From Circinella minor (lineage: Eukaryota > Mucoromycota > Mucoromycetes > Mucorales > Lichtheimiaceae): 64,000 nucleotides of DNA. Positions 1 through 9,134 of this stretch are shown here, one piece after another (the stretch's first letter is position 1; the number at the start of each line of letters is the position of its first letter). The DNA lies in contig JAEPRB010000025.1 of assembly GCA_016758965.1 (NCBI GenBank), forward strand, positions 1-64,000, read 5' to 3'. The position numbers and the translations under genes were made by a program. Under the pieces are notes generated by a model that was not told the origin of the DNA, did not search any database, and worked only from the letters and a program-made list of their open reading frames with translations.

Positions 1-366
1 GTTCACTTCAAAAATATCACACTATTCGAAAAGTGCTTGCTAGTTTCCTATCTAGCTGATATGAAGTTGATATCAGGCTAACATCAAGTTGTTTGCAACC
101 ACTTGATAGCACCCTTGTTGTCCAGTGCAAGTAGCCCTACAAAACATGGGTACAGTGGCAGTGTCAATGGCATTTTGGGGGATTTGTTTTATAGCTCACG
201 CCCAATATATAACAAAATGAAAAAGAAGTTTAATTTACACTGCTCATATTTCAAATATTGACGTTGTACTTTAGCTTGTGTGTGTTGGTTTCGAGTACGT
301 TTTCCTTTTCGTCCCTATTTCATAATTAAAAAATGTCAGAACCGTAACTACCAGATGGTACATTAT
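1..366. other. no gene recognised
   Basis: AT-rich stretch at the window edge. I see no long open frame, no RNA gene and no clear repeat. It would be downstream sequence of the minus-strand gene that ends at 367. Confidence 0.4.
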
Positions 367-1265
367 TTACAATGGCAAGTTTCTTACTTTTCCTCGAGAA
401 TCATCCATAAATTCCGTATTATGTTTTCTTTTATTATTAAGAATCGGTGCTGAATTAGTTGTTGTTGTTGCTGTTGTTGTTGAGGGTGTTTCTGAAGTTA
501 TTGTTTCTTTTGGTTTACCAACTTGTTTTTCCTGTCCTTTTTCTTTGTCGATATTTTTTGCCTGTCCTTTTCCTTTGTCAATTTTTAATTTGTTGACCAA
601 TGAGGATGGTGTTTCTGTTGCTTCTGCTTCTGCTGCTTGTGTTTCTGCTTCTGCTGCTTCTGGTTCTGATTCTGCTGCTTCTGATTCTGATTCTGATTCT
701 GATTCTGATTCTGCTGCTTCTGATTCTGATTCTGCTGCTTCTGATTCTGATTCTGCTGCTTCTGTTTCTGATTCTGCTGCTTCTGTTTCTGTTTCTGTTG
801 CTTCTGTTTCTGTTTCTGTTGCTTCTGTTTCTGTTGCTTCTTTTTCTGTTGCTAATGTGGTTGGTGGTCATGATGGTGCTGACATGATGGGTGATACCGG
901 GTGGTTGTTTTTGGGGGTGAATATTTCATATAATTTTCTATAAATTCCTGTACAACGATACTTTTCATCATTGGGAAGTGGTGCAGTTCCTTCCTTGATA
1001 TCTTTTACGATATCAGTGTTCTCAAATATGCTAAGATCTCCATCTAAAGAAAAAAGAACCAATGTTAAATCACGATATGATGTTCTTTTCAATTAATATA
1101 ATAAATAGATACGCAAGATTATCAATGGTCATTCTAAAGCTTACCGTTAATTTTTATTATTTCAATCCCTTTTTCCAAGTAGGTTTCGTTATCAACGCAT
1201 CTTATTTCAGTTTGGTTAGAAGCCAATAATAAAAGAATTTCTTCCAGAATTTTTTCCAAGTTCAT
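367..1265 (-). CDS. hypothetical protein with Ser/Glu/Ala hexamer repeats, interrupted by an in-frame TGA
   Basis: I do not recognise this gene. Exon 1 is 1265-1145, starting at the ATG of MNLEKILEE. A GTAAGC donor and TTTAG acceptor join it in frame to exon 2 from 1043, which reads DGDLSIFEN and later EIFTPKNNHP. This frame meets TGA at 870-868, giving a 98-aa product. The same frame then stays open for about 167 more codons. That part is a (TCAGAA)-type repeat coding for SE, EAA and ETEAT units, followed by a Lys-rich tail and a Thr run, ending at 367. Possible explanations are a nonsense mutation, a short intron at 876-831 that would switch the repeat to a Gln/Lys frame, or a true 98-aa gene beside a simple repeat. 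The plus strand is also open across the repeat (Ser/Asp), but without splice or start support. Confidence 0.4.
613..855. repeat. imperfect hexanucleotide repeat (TTCTGA/TTCTGC/TTCTGT)
   Basis: A roughly 240-bp array of TTCTG-N units. In the minus reading frame it encodes alternating Ser-Glu, Glu-Ala-Ala and Glu-Thr blocks. All six frames are nearly open here, so open frames in this stretch are weak evidence for coding. Confidence 0.8.
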
Positions 1266-1633
1266 GGTTAGGTTAAAGAGTGGTAGAGGGCATGGCAAAA
1301 AAAAAACAATATGTTTTATACTTGACGGTGGGAATATTTCCACGTGAGATCCGACATAATGGTATCAGGTGAAATGCACATCCTGTTTTTTAGAGTTCGT
1401 TCACGAAATTATTAAGCTCTTACAATGAAAAATAAAAAATCACAAGCAAATTTTCTAAGCCCGCTCTTGAAAAATTAGAGTCTCACTCGCGAAAATAGCG
1501 AGTTCGTAGTCTGCTCTTTGGCTAAAATTCAAAGGCCGGGCATGAAAAAAAAAAGCTCGTAGATGAAAAATTTCTGTTCGTGGGCGTGATCGAAAGCAAA
1601 ATCCTGTACTTGCCATTTCAAGAAAGAGATACA

Positions 1634-1912
1634 ATGGTAGACAGTCATGTTGTAGAAAATGACCCTATTGTGTTGCTTTTAGATGGAGCTCATTTTTATG
1701 CGCTTCTTGTTAAACAAGAAGCTATCAATAAAATCAAATGGCCTCCTCTATATCCAACATATAGAGTCATTGTATCTCAACAAAGATCACCAACAACTTG
1801 GTTAGATTTGTACAATGACAGATGTCATCCAGATTTTAGGTATGTAATCCAGAATTTGTTACTAAAATTATTAGCTGATTTTTTTATATTTTATAGTTAT
1901 CTAAGAAGATGA
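1634..1912 (+). CDS. hypothetical protein fragment (possible OTU-like C-terminal segment)
   Basis: A short two-exon model. Exon 1 is 1634-1839 and ends at an AG|GTATGT donor. Exon 2 is 1897-1912, after a TTATAG acceptor, and adds SYLRR and a stop, for 73 aa in total. The frame is open further upstream to about 1580 but without an ATG, so the true 5' part may be missing or lie in another exon. The segment PIVLLLDGAHFYALLVK looks like the His-bearing strand of OTU/papain-fold peptidases. That is only a resemblance, and no catalytic Cys region is visible. It may be the 3' end of a truncated gene or of a mobile element. Confidence 0.35.
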   Translation: MVDSHVVENDPIVLLLDGAHFYALLVKQEAINKIKWPPLYPTYRVIVSQQRSPTTWLDLYNDRCHPDFRYVIQNLLLKLLADFFIFYSYLRR

Positions 1913-3029
1913 TTTTTTTTTTGATTTTTTATATTTTATATTTTATAGTTATCTAAGAAGATAAATTGTTTTTTTTTATTTTAATGAATTATTGATATAG
2001 ATAGGTGTACACCTATGCTTTTTCTATTATGTTAGAAGCAGATAAGTAACGTCTCTAGTGGTATTTTTTTTATTGTTTTTGGTTTGTGTTAGTTCTATTG
2101 TTTGTTTGTTTTTTGGTAATACTTTCGAAGTACTTTAAGCTCTCGGTTTGATTGAGGCCACAACAACTTCTTAAAAGAGAGTCGATTTTATTATTAATAA
2201 TATTTAGAGCAAACTCTTATCTATCATGTTTTACTCTATTGTGGTATTGACATTGATTGGTAATAACAATCGCATGTCCATTCGTTAATGGTAATAATCT
2301 GTCAATTATGTTAACAAATCATATAATCTATCAGAAAAAATGGGAACTTTAAAAGACCCTCCTTTTATACGATAACACATGTTATCATTACAAATTGAAA
2401 AGCTATACATAACCATATTCGCATACTGATAATATCCTGTTGAGAATAAGAATTTAATATAAATAGAGAAAATCTATCTAAAAAAATACTATCATATGAT
2501 TTGTTCTTTTGGGCCTCATTGACTTATTATTTTGGTTGATTTAGCACTTTCTATAAATTATGTGAAGGATGTATATGACCATATGATAGATTGAACAAAC
2601 ACCAGCAGATATTTTTAATAATATCATTAGATATCAAAAAAATAAAAAAATAAAAAGTTATTAAATAGTTGTAATTCTATCTGCGATTGATAGTCTTTGG
2701 AGTATGAAGTCTGTAGTATTATATTACTCACTCTGCTTTTTTTTTTTTTACATATTGTTTCTTCATTGTTAAATTTTGAACATATCTATCAACGCCGAAT
2801 ATTGACATTATGTACAGCAACAAGTATCTGGCAGTGTATTTTAAAAGGCTAGGAGAGAGTTAAATGTTGTGGTTTTCTGCATGTTGTCATGCAAAATACT
2901 TATATGGCCCCGGATTTAAGAGTTGGGGTTTTGCTCTCCCCCCCTAAAAAATAAAACTGATTAAAAGCCAGACACACGTCAGAAAAAAGGTGATTTCGTG
3001 TTGGAGGACAAAAAAAAAATACTCAAGTC
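1913..3029. other. no gene recognised
   Basis: AT-rich DNA with poly-T runs. The first 50 bases repeat the terminal exon of the preceding fragment: TTATAGTTATCTAAGAAGAT occurs at 1891-1910 and again near 1945-1964. Otherwise I see nothing up to the left end of the CACTA-like element. Confidence 0.4.
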
Positions 3030-3131
3030 CACCATGGGAAAAAAAGTGAACCAAGTGAACCAAGTGAACATTAATGGGTACACAAATTTCCTTATATGGG
3101 TCGATAAGTGAACCAAGTGAACCAAGTGAAC
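3030..3131 (+). repeat. left terminal inverted repeat with GTGAAC arrays
   Basis: CACCATGGG at 3030 is followed by GTGAAC units at 3046, 3055 and 3064, spaced 9 bp apart (GTGAACCAA). A second block of three units lies at 3108, 3117 and 3126. The first block is inverted relative to the right end at 8539-8587. Arrays like this are the usual binding sites for transposase or helper protein in CACTA elements; that role is inferred here. Confidence 0.7.
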
Positions 3132-3316
3132 CAATTTTTGTACACAGACTTCCATATTGGGACTTTGGATCATAATAAAAAGTAACACGAATATACCAAA
3201 GGGCTTAGCTTCTCAGTAAAATATTATCATCAGACCAAAAAATAACAAGTGCTCCTCAAAGTTTTTTTTTTTCACTATGTATACAAATCTTTTTATTAAA
3301 AATTTAAAAAGGGATT

Positions 3317-6300
3317 TTAAACCCTTGACAGTTCAGTTACTTTAACATCTCCTGGAATCATCTCAGGATAAATCAAATAAAATCTATCATCGACCAGCGA
3401 TGATTTGAGCATGCCAGCATAGCTCTTGATGTTTTCAACATCAGTGACATATAGCTTGTCACCAGGAGTGGACCCATCTGCTCTACGGTGTACGTGTGGG
3501 ATGCCTCTTTTACGCCGCGTGGTTGTACCGTATTTGTCAACAGTAACTCCTGAATATAGCTTCACCAAACAGAGGGGACGTTCCTGACCTAATGACAAAG
3601 TTAGAATTGCGTATGTATAAATATTCATATATCATAATATATAGTGTAAATTTAAATGGAAATCATACCTTGAAACTCATGTGCAAAAAAGAGTAGGAGC
3701 TCTCCGAAATACGTGCCGTTTACCCCACTAGTCCTTGTTGGAAGTACCAGCCTTACCAACGTATCAAGGTTTCTAGCAGTTGATGGGTATTTTTGGCATC
3801 TATACAAGGTGCGTCCATACATGAAGAGGCGTTTCCCAACTCGAATGGTGGTGCTAATAGGCGCGGTCAATGCGCGATCATCGGGGAACTGATTATGCCA
3901 GTATTTTTTGATATACTCTCGCATATCAAAATCTTCCAGAAAATCATAGATGGACCCCTCACGGCAATCCCACATTTCTGCTTCAGGAAACCCTTCCACT
4001 GAGTAGTCGTTTTCTTCTGGTTGCTCATCCAGGAGCTCATCAGGGTTATACACACGCTCAAAGTTCCGCATGATAAGCTGGCGTTTGATAATGTTTCCGG
4101 CGTTTACCCCAGGTGAAGCTCTTGACTTGACGTGTCTCTTGAAGAACCCTATTAAGAAAATAATAAAAAAGGTAAGGAGGTTGCTACTTGTTTAATGTAT
4201 GTTATTAATACGATTAAATAATCTTACCAATTGCTCTTTCGGCTGATCTTGTACTATAACCTCGTAGAGGACCAAGAGCTTTGATGGTGTCATGTATATG
4301 GCGCAAGTAGTGGAAGTTAACCGTGTACATATTCGGGGTGACGTTGTCTTTTAAATGGATGTGCCAAGCATGCAGGTTTCTATTATTAAATATATTGTTA
4401 GTTGATGGATTTTCCAATAGTAAGAACATGGGCTAATAAATGTCTACTTACGATTTGATTTTGGCCAAATCTTCTTCATCGATCTCCCATTGTAGCGCAA
4501 GAGAACATCCAATTACAAACGACATTATGGCCTCAACCTGTGGAGCATTGGCCCCATATATGTTCACCAGTTGCTCAAATACAAGGGTTGGTAAAACACA
4601 TTGCATAAATACGATCCAGTCAACTGATCGCATGAGCTTCGCTTTTCTGGATACATCTGATAAAAAAAAGGTTGGTAAGTCATAACACTACATAAGATTG
4701 AAACTATAATATTATGCAGATGATTTTTATAAATACTGACCACGAAAACTACCCTCAAATGTGGATGATGGTATAGTAGGTATTGATTTGATAATGGCGT
4801 TGCCAATGGCTGAACAACATTGCTTGGATAACGTGATAGTGGAGTCAACATTTGGATATTCGCCGGATATCATTAGCCATATTTTTCTGGTGCAATTTGC
4901 GCCAATAAGATGTAGCTCGTCTAAACCAAAGAATGTGTATCCGTGGAAGGACTTTAATGATCCAAACTCGGTGGCCTTTTCGATTCCGAAGCCCTGTGAT
5001 CCCAAGAGTAATATTTTATATTGGTAAGTTAAAAAAAAAAGATATGTAAAATAATTGAATAATTTCTGTCAAGTAAAACATGAATCAAAATCATACCTTA
5101 TCACCTTCGGTGAATTCCTCGATTTCTCTTGGATCAGACATGGCTACTGTTCCGGTGTAGTAACGGCCAGTCCCATTACCTGATGGACTTGTATGCGACA
5201 CAGATTTTATCTGACATTGGCGGCAACCATACGTTGAATTGTGTCCCTTGTGATGACAAATCTCCTGTACTCCAATAATATCCCCACTGGTGAGCATTAA
5301 ATGGACATTGAAGGTGAACATGCCACTTGGACAAGAAACCTTCATACCAGCATCCTCAAGTATACGAAGTTCGTTCAACAAAGGCTTGAGGAAAGTATAC
5401 AAATTTCCTGTGTGGTCACCTGGAATGATTGCAACTTGGAGGAGATTTTTTGTTTTGTATCTATGTTAACATAAAAATGAATAAGCTTAATACAAAATAT
5501 AATACACGTTTGACTTATACTGCAAAAAAAATATTTACCTTTCTAGAGGCGGTAAGCTTAAAATGACAATATGTAAAATTGTCATCTTGGAATTATTACT
5601 ACCTTTGAACGCCGAAAAACCATCGATAAACAGTGAGAGGGCGATATCCATATCGGTTGAAAAGAGTTCTTGCTTACAAGCCTGGTACACAGATCCATCG
5701 AATATGTCCGTCATTATACCTTCTTCAGTTTGTTGTCGAGTTTGTAAAAGAAGATTACGGGTGTTATTATCTGCAACAAAGGCTGATAATTGCTTCGCAA
5801 GTGGGAAATACGACATGGTTTTAATAGGGGTGCCGTTGGGCCTGAATTGTACTGCTTCACATAAACAAGGATCTGTTGAACCTTGTGGAAAAAGACGACA
5901 ACCATTTGGACACACGCGATACTTGGTTTCCTGGAGGTCAAACAGCTTATCCATGCGTGATTCACACTTCTGAGGAGAAAATAAAGGCATGCCATCTTTT
6001 TTTTTCACTTTTAGTAACTACGCTTCACAATGAATTATAAAACACAATGTAAACAAACACTTACTAAATCCATCATCATCCACAATCCATTTATTCAATA
6101 GTTTGAGCAACTCTTCATATGCAAATCTACTGATGTTTTGTTGTTGTGCCCAGCTATAAAGCTCATAGCTCTTTTTTTCATGGCTGTCCAAAGGCATTGG
6201 GCCATGTTCGGTATATTCAATACACTGGTCAGTTTGTAACGTAGGCTGGTTGTCCCATGGATCAACATACTCTACAACCTCCGGTGTGTTTCGATGGTCA

Positions 6301-6770
6301 ATATTTTGTTCCAGTCTGATGTCATAATATGCTTCTTCATCTTCATCTTCGTCAGCATCCGTATAATTGTCATCTGTTTGATAATCCCCATTTCCATCCT
6401 CTCCGACTTCTTGCTCACCAACAACAGGTGGCATATCGCCATAATCAAAATCGATGTAATCGCTGTCATCATAGTTGGTTACCAATGGAGCACCTGTGGC
6501 TTCTTGGAAAGGTGAAGTATCCAGCATCATAGCATCGTCGTCTTGCTCAGAGATCATTGGAGCATGAATAGGCAAGGCATCATCCAATAACTCGGGATCC
6601 CTATAAGGTCGAACACCAGCTATTTTCAAACATCAGAAGCCAGTTTATTGTACATTTGTATATCACCAGTATGTATTTAACTTACTACAGGAAGAAACAT
6701 GGTTTTCAAAGTTTCGAGTGCGTTGTGGGAGCAAGCAGATTGGACAAATTGGGCCGTTAAGTAAAGGCAT
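3317..6770 (-). CDS. Tnp2-type (CACTA/Plavaka) transposase, 940 aa
   Basis: Probable transposase that cuts and pastes the surrounding element in the nucleus. There are nine exons: 6770-6686, 6619-6065, 5995-5539, 5460-5097, 4993-4741, 4656-4452, 4379-4228, 4148-3669 and 3588-3317, summing to 2823 nt with no stop. The start is the ATG at 6770, giving an N-terminal CPIC...H...C zinc finger (residues 9-28). An acidic linker follows (about 40-150), then CRV/CPNGC-type cysteines. The Tnp2 core has IDGF (Asp about 338), NLPP-like SLPPLERYKTKN, PGDHTGNLYTFLKPL and a GHNSTYGCRQC zinc motif. Downstream are LDELHLIGANCTRKIW and VDWIVFMQCVLP, with HYLRHIHDT and GPLRGYSTRSAERAIG typical of the DUF4218-like C-terminus of these proteins. 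Full length and no breaks suggest a recently active copy. Confidence 0.85.
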
Positions 6771-6865
6771 AGTAAGAATTAATGTAAAAAGACAATGGAT
6801 AATTGAAGCGATAATTGTAAATTTTATTTCGTATTTATACTATTATAGAGTCTGGGTTGTACGAC

Positions 6866-6957
6866 GATGATTCTGCGCAGTCAATGAGGATGATTCTGCG
6901 CAGTCAGTGAGGATGATTCTGCGCAGTCAGTGAGGATGATTCTGCGCAGTCAATGAC
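6866..6957. promoter_or_regulatory. four 23-bp direct repeats in the divergent promoter of the CACTA-like element
   Basis: Units start at 6866, 6889, 6912 and 6935. Each contains GATGATTCTGCGCAGTCA, with at most two differences between units. The core TGCGCA is a 6-bp palindrome. The array lies between the two divergent start codons (6770 and 7042), so it is well placed to be a shared operator or upstream activating site. Binding by the element's own second protein is a guess from position. Confidence 0.7.
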
Positions 6958-7041
6958 GCGTTCTTTTTTCTTTTCTTTTTCTTCTATTTTTTTTTTCAGT
7001 ATAGCTTTTTTCTCATATTTTTTTCCAAGTTTTTTTTTAGA

Positions 7042-8387
7042 ATGAATCCCACTAATCAGCAACCTGCACCAACCGATCCCTATCTTAATTTGCTCTTGCA
7101 AATTCGTGACTCAGTTTTGGAGATTCGTGATTCAGTTAGAGGAATCGAACAACGTGTGGCAGTTGTAGAAGATCATTTGGGTATCAATCCGCAGCAACAT
7201 TACCCGCAGCAACAACAGCAACAACCTCTTCCGCAGCAACAACAACAACCTCTGTCGCAGTCACTTGGTGCTGTCGCCATGCCGCCTGCTGCCTACCGTG
7301 ATGAAGAACAGCAAGAGCAACTGTATCGCGACAATATGGCGCTCCACTACCAACCTCCTCCTGGTGCGCCAGACCTCGCCTCCACTGGCATTATTGAAAG
7401 ATATGGCAATGGTAAGGACAAAAAAGCCGTTCTTTCATTCTTAAAAATCAATGGAAACATCGGTGAGGAAAGCGTCAACAGTATGTATGAGTCGTTGCTG
7501 AAGGAGTCAAGAACACACAAAAGAGCTCTTGAACGTGCCTTGGATCAGTCTCCTTCAGTAACGACTTATAGAGACCTCCCACCTCAGACTAAGAGGATAG
7601 AAATTGAAAGGTTTGAGGGCAACATCAAGTACATGTACAAGTTGCCCATCAACAAGTGCAAAGATCATTGGGTGGCAAATTATTTCATCCATAATGTATT
7701 CAAATCAATCGTCAGGTATATTTATATGTAATTATGGGTGCTACCAGTAAATTCTTTAATTAAATAGTTGTATTAATAAATATTACGCTCTATTAATTAT
7801 ATTATTTATAGGTATATTACTAATGACTCTGCAGGTTCTTCTGTTGGTGCTCGGTCAGCAATGTAAGTAACAATACGACAATGTTTCATATATTGTTTCG
7901 TACTAACAGATATGATTAGGAGTCGTATGGGTTTATCCAGCCAGCGAGGAGCTTCGCCGACACCAACATTACAAACGCAAGGGTCATTTATGTCAATGTA
8001 AGTTATGTATGAGCTCATGTTAAACTAGATGTATTAAAAAAGTTTTTTTCTTATAGGACAAGTGACCATGATACTGAACCCAACATGCACGATCATATGT
8101 AAGTAATAACAAAACTTAGTAATATATTTAGTAATGTTATACTAATTTGGAACTTCTTTTATAGGCCACCACCACCACCACCAATTTCTTCATCTGTCCC
8201 TTCACCTTCACCTTCACTATTACCATCTACACACGAACCCGAACAACCCCCTCTCGCTACTTTTTCATCCGCCTCTTCCGCTCCTTCTCCTGCTCCTTCT
8301 CCTGCTCGACGACTGAGGAAGCGTGTAGCTTCCCAGTCATTCCCTAAATCAACTCGTGAACGCCCTAATCCCAACAATAATATATGA
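7042..8387 (+). CDS. transposon-borne protein of unknown function, 355 aa
   Basis: I do not recognise the family. There are five exons: 7042-7715, 7812-7862, 7920-7997, 8057-8098 and 8165-8387. They sum to 1068 nt, with introns of about 57-96 nt and GTAAGT donors. Residues 1-60 form a probable coiled coil (IRDSVLEIRDSVRGIEQRVA). Gln/Pro-rich repeats follow (about 54-85). A conserved-looking block of about 110 residues comes next, from IIERYGNG through FLKINGNIGEESVNSMYE to KDHWVANYFIH. The tail is Ser/Pro-rich and ends with a basic RRLRKR, a likely nuclear signal. It is divergently paired with the transposase inside the same inverted ends. By analogy with the TnpA partner of plant CACTA elements it could bind the terminal or promoter repeats, but there is no sequence proof. 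Confidence 0.8.
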
Positions 8388-8538
8388 TATATAATAATAT
8401 GAACAATATGATTTTAATAATAAAATATTTACAATAACATTTATGATTTATATGATTTATTTCTCGAGTTATGATTGGATTACTTTTGTTACACTGTTTG
8501 CTAAAAAGAGAGTTACACTACTGACTTTCAAATCACAA

Positions 8539-8587
8539 GTTCACTTTGTTCACTTTGTTCACCTTGTTCACTTTTCTTACCATGGTG
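8539..8587 (-). repeat. right terminal inverted repeat with GTGAAC units
   Basis: On the minus strand from 8587: CACCATGGTAAGAAAAGTGA, then three further GTGAAC units 9 bp apart. This mirrors the left end at 3030-3069 and supports a single element bounded by the two copies. Confidence 0.7.
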
Positions 8588-8879
8588 AATATCAAAGATC
8601 CAATTTCTTATATTTTCAATCGCTTGCCAAAATCACCACCAACTGCATCACTCAGACAACGCTATTACAACATAGTATGGCCTAAAGTATGCTATCTTTT
8701 ACATCAATGGCACCGTACATGTCGTCCAAATCAATACACCACATCATCATCATCAACATCTCGACAATTTGGACAACTCTTTCTCGAATGGATTAAACCA
8801 TCAGCCAAGCCTTTTTCCGCATCACCAGTAACATCATAATTATCTATACATATAAAAAAAAAAAAAAAAAAAAAAAAAA
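8588..8879 (+). mobile_element. 3' tail of a LINE (non-LTR retrotransposon), poly(A)-terminated
   Basis: The frame running from the edge of the transposon to 8839 reads DPISYIFNRLPKSPP, then WPKVCYLLHQ and ends PSAKPFSASPVTS, followed by about 27 A residues at 8853-8879. The same pattern (LDFIINCLPRSE, then WPAFINVLHEID) forms the C-terminus of the LINE fragment at 14339-15060. This is therefore the last part of a LINE second open frame with its poly(A) tail, truncated on the left where the CACTA-like element lies. An ATG at 8582 opens the frame but sits in the inverted repeat and is probably not a real start. Confidence 0.6.
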
Positions 8880-9134
8880 CGCAAACTGATACTAATACTT
8901 CTTCTCATTACCCCTTTGAATGCACTCCTCACTAGATTTCTTCTTTATTTTATTTCTATTTATTTCCTAGTACATCACCGCAATATTCTCTCATTTATAA
9001 GCACTTTTCCTTTTTATTTTTATCCTTTCCACCCCTTTTTCCTGCTGCCCAGCAGGTTTTTCAGGACCGAGCTTTGTTTTTTTCTTTCTGAACTGACGAG
9101 AGCAATAGGCTGAGATCAGCGCGTGCTCACTTAA
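8880..9134. other. no gene recognised
   Basis: AT-rich sequence with pyrimidine runs between the LINE tail and the degraded transposase-exonuclease gene. No N-terminal exon of that gene could be identified here. Confidence 0.3.

Larger units (their letters stand above)
3030..8587. mobile_element. CACTA/Plavaka-like DNA transposon, apparently complete, two genes
   Basis: A 5.56-kb unit. The left end starts CACCATGGG at 3030. The right end, read inward on the other strand from 8587, starts CACCATGGT. Both are followed by an A/G tract and tandem GTGAAC units, giving a shared inverted end. Inside are a minus-strand Tnp2-type transposase gene (3317-6770) and a plus-strand gene of unknown function (7042-8387). 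They diverge from a 271-bp promoter region with four 23-bp repeats. Both coding frames are intact. The exact end base and target duplication are not clear: the flanking triplets GTC and AAT do not match. CMC-superfamily elements commonly have subterminal repeat arrays and a second protein, which fits this layout. Confidence 0.75.

Noticed and set aside
545..943. Plus-strand open frames rich in Ser/Asp or Leu
   Set aside because: They exist because the TTCTGN repeat is open in nearly all frames. The minus strand has a spliced exon leading into the repeat; the plus strand has no such support.
3046..3131. Regularly spaced repeats resembling a CRISPR array
   Set aside because: The 9-bp period has no spacers, the units are mirrored at the other end of the transposon, and the genome is eukaryotic.
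8582..8839. Small stand-alone gene of 85 codons
   Set aside because: Its ATG lies in the transposon end, and its sequence is the C-terminus of a LINE protein followed by poly(A).
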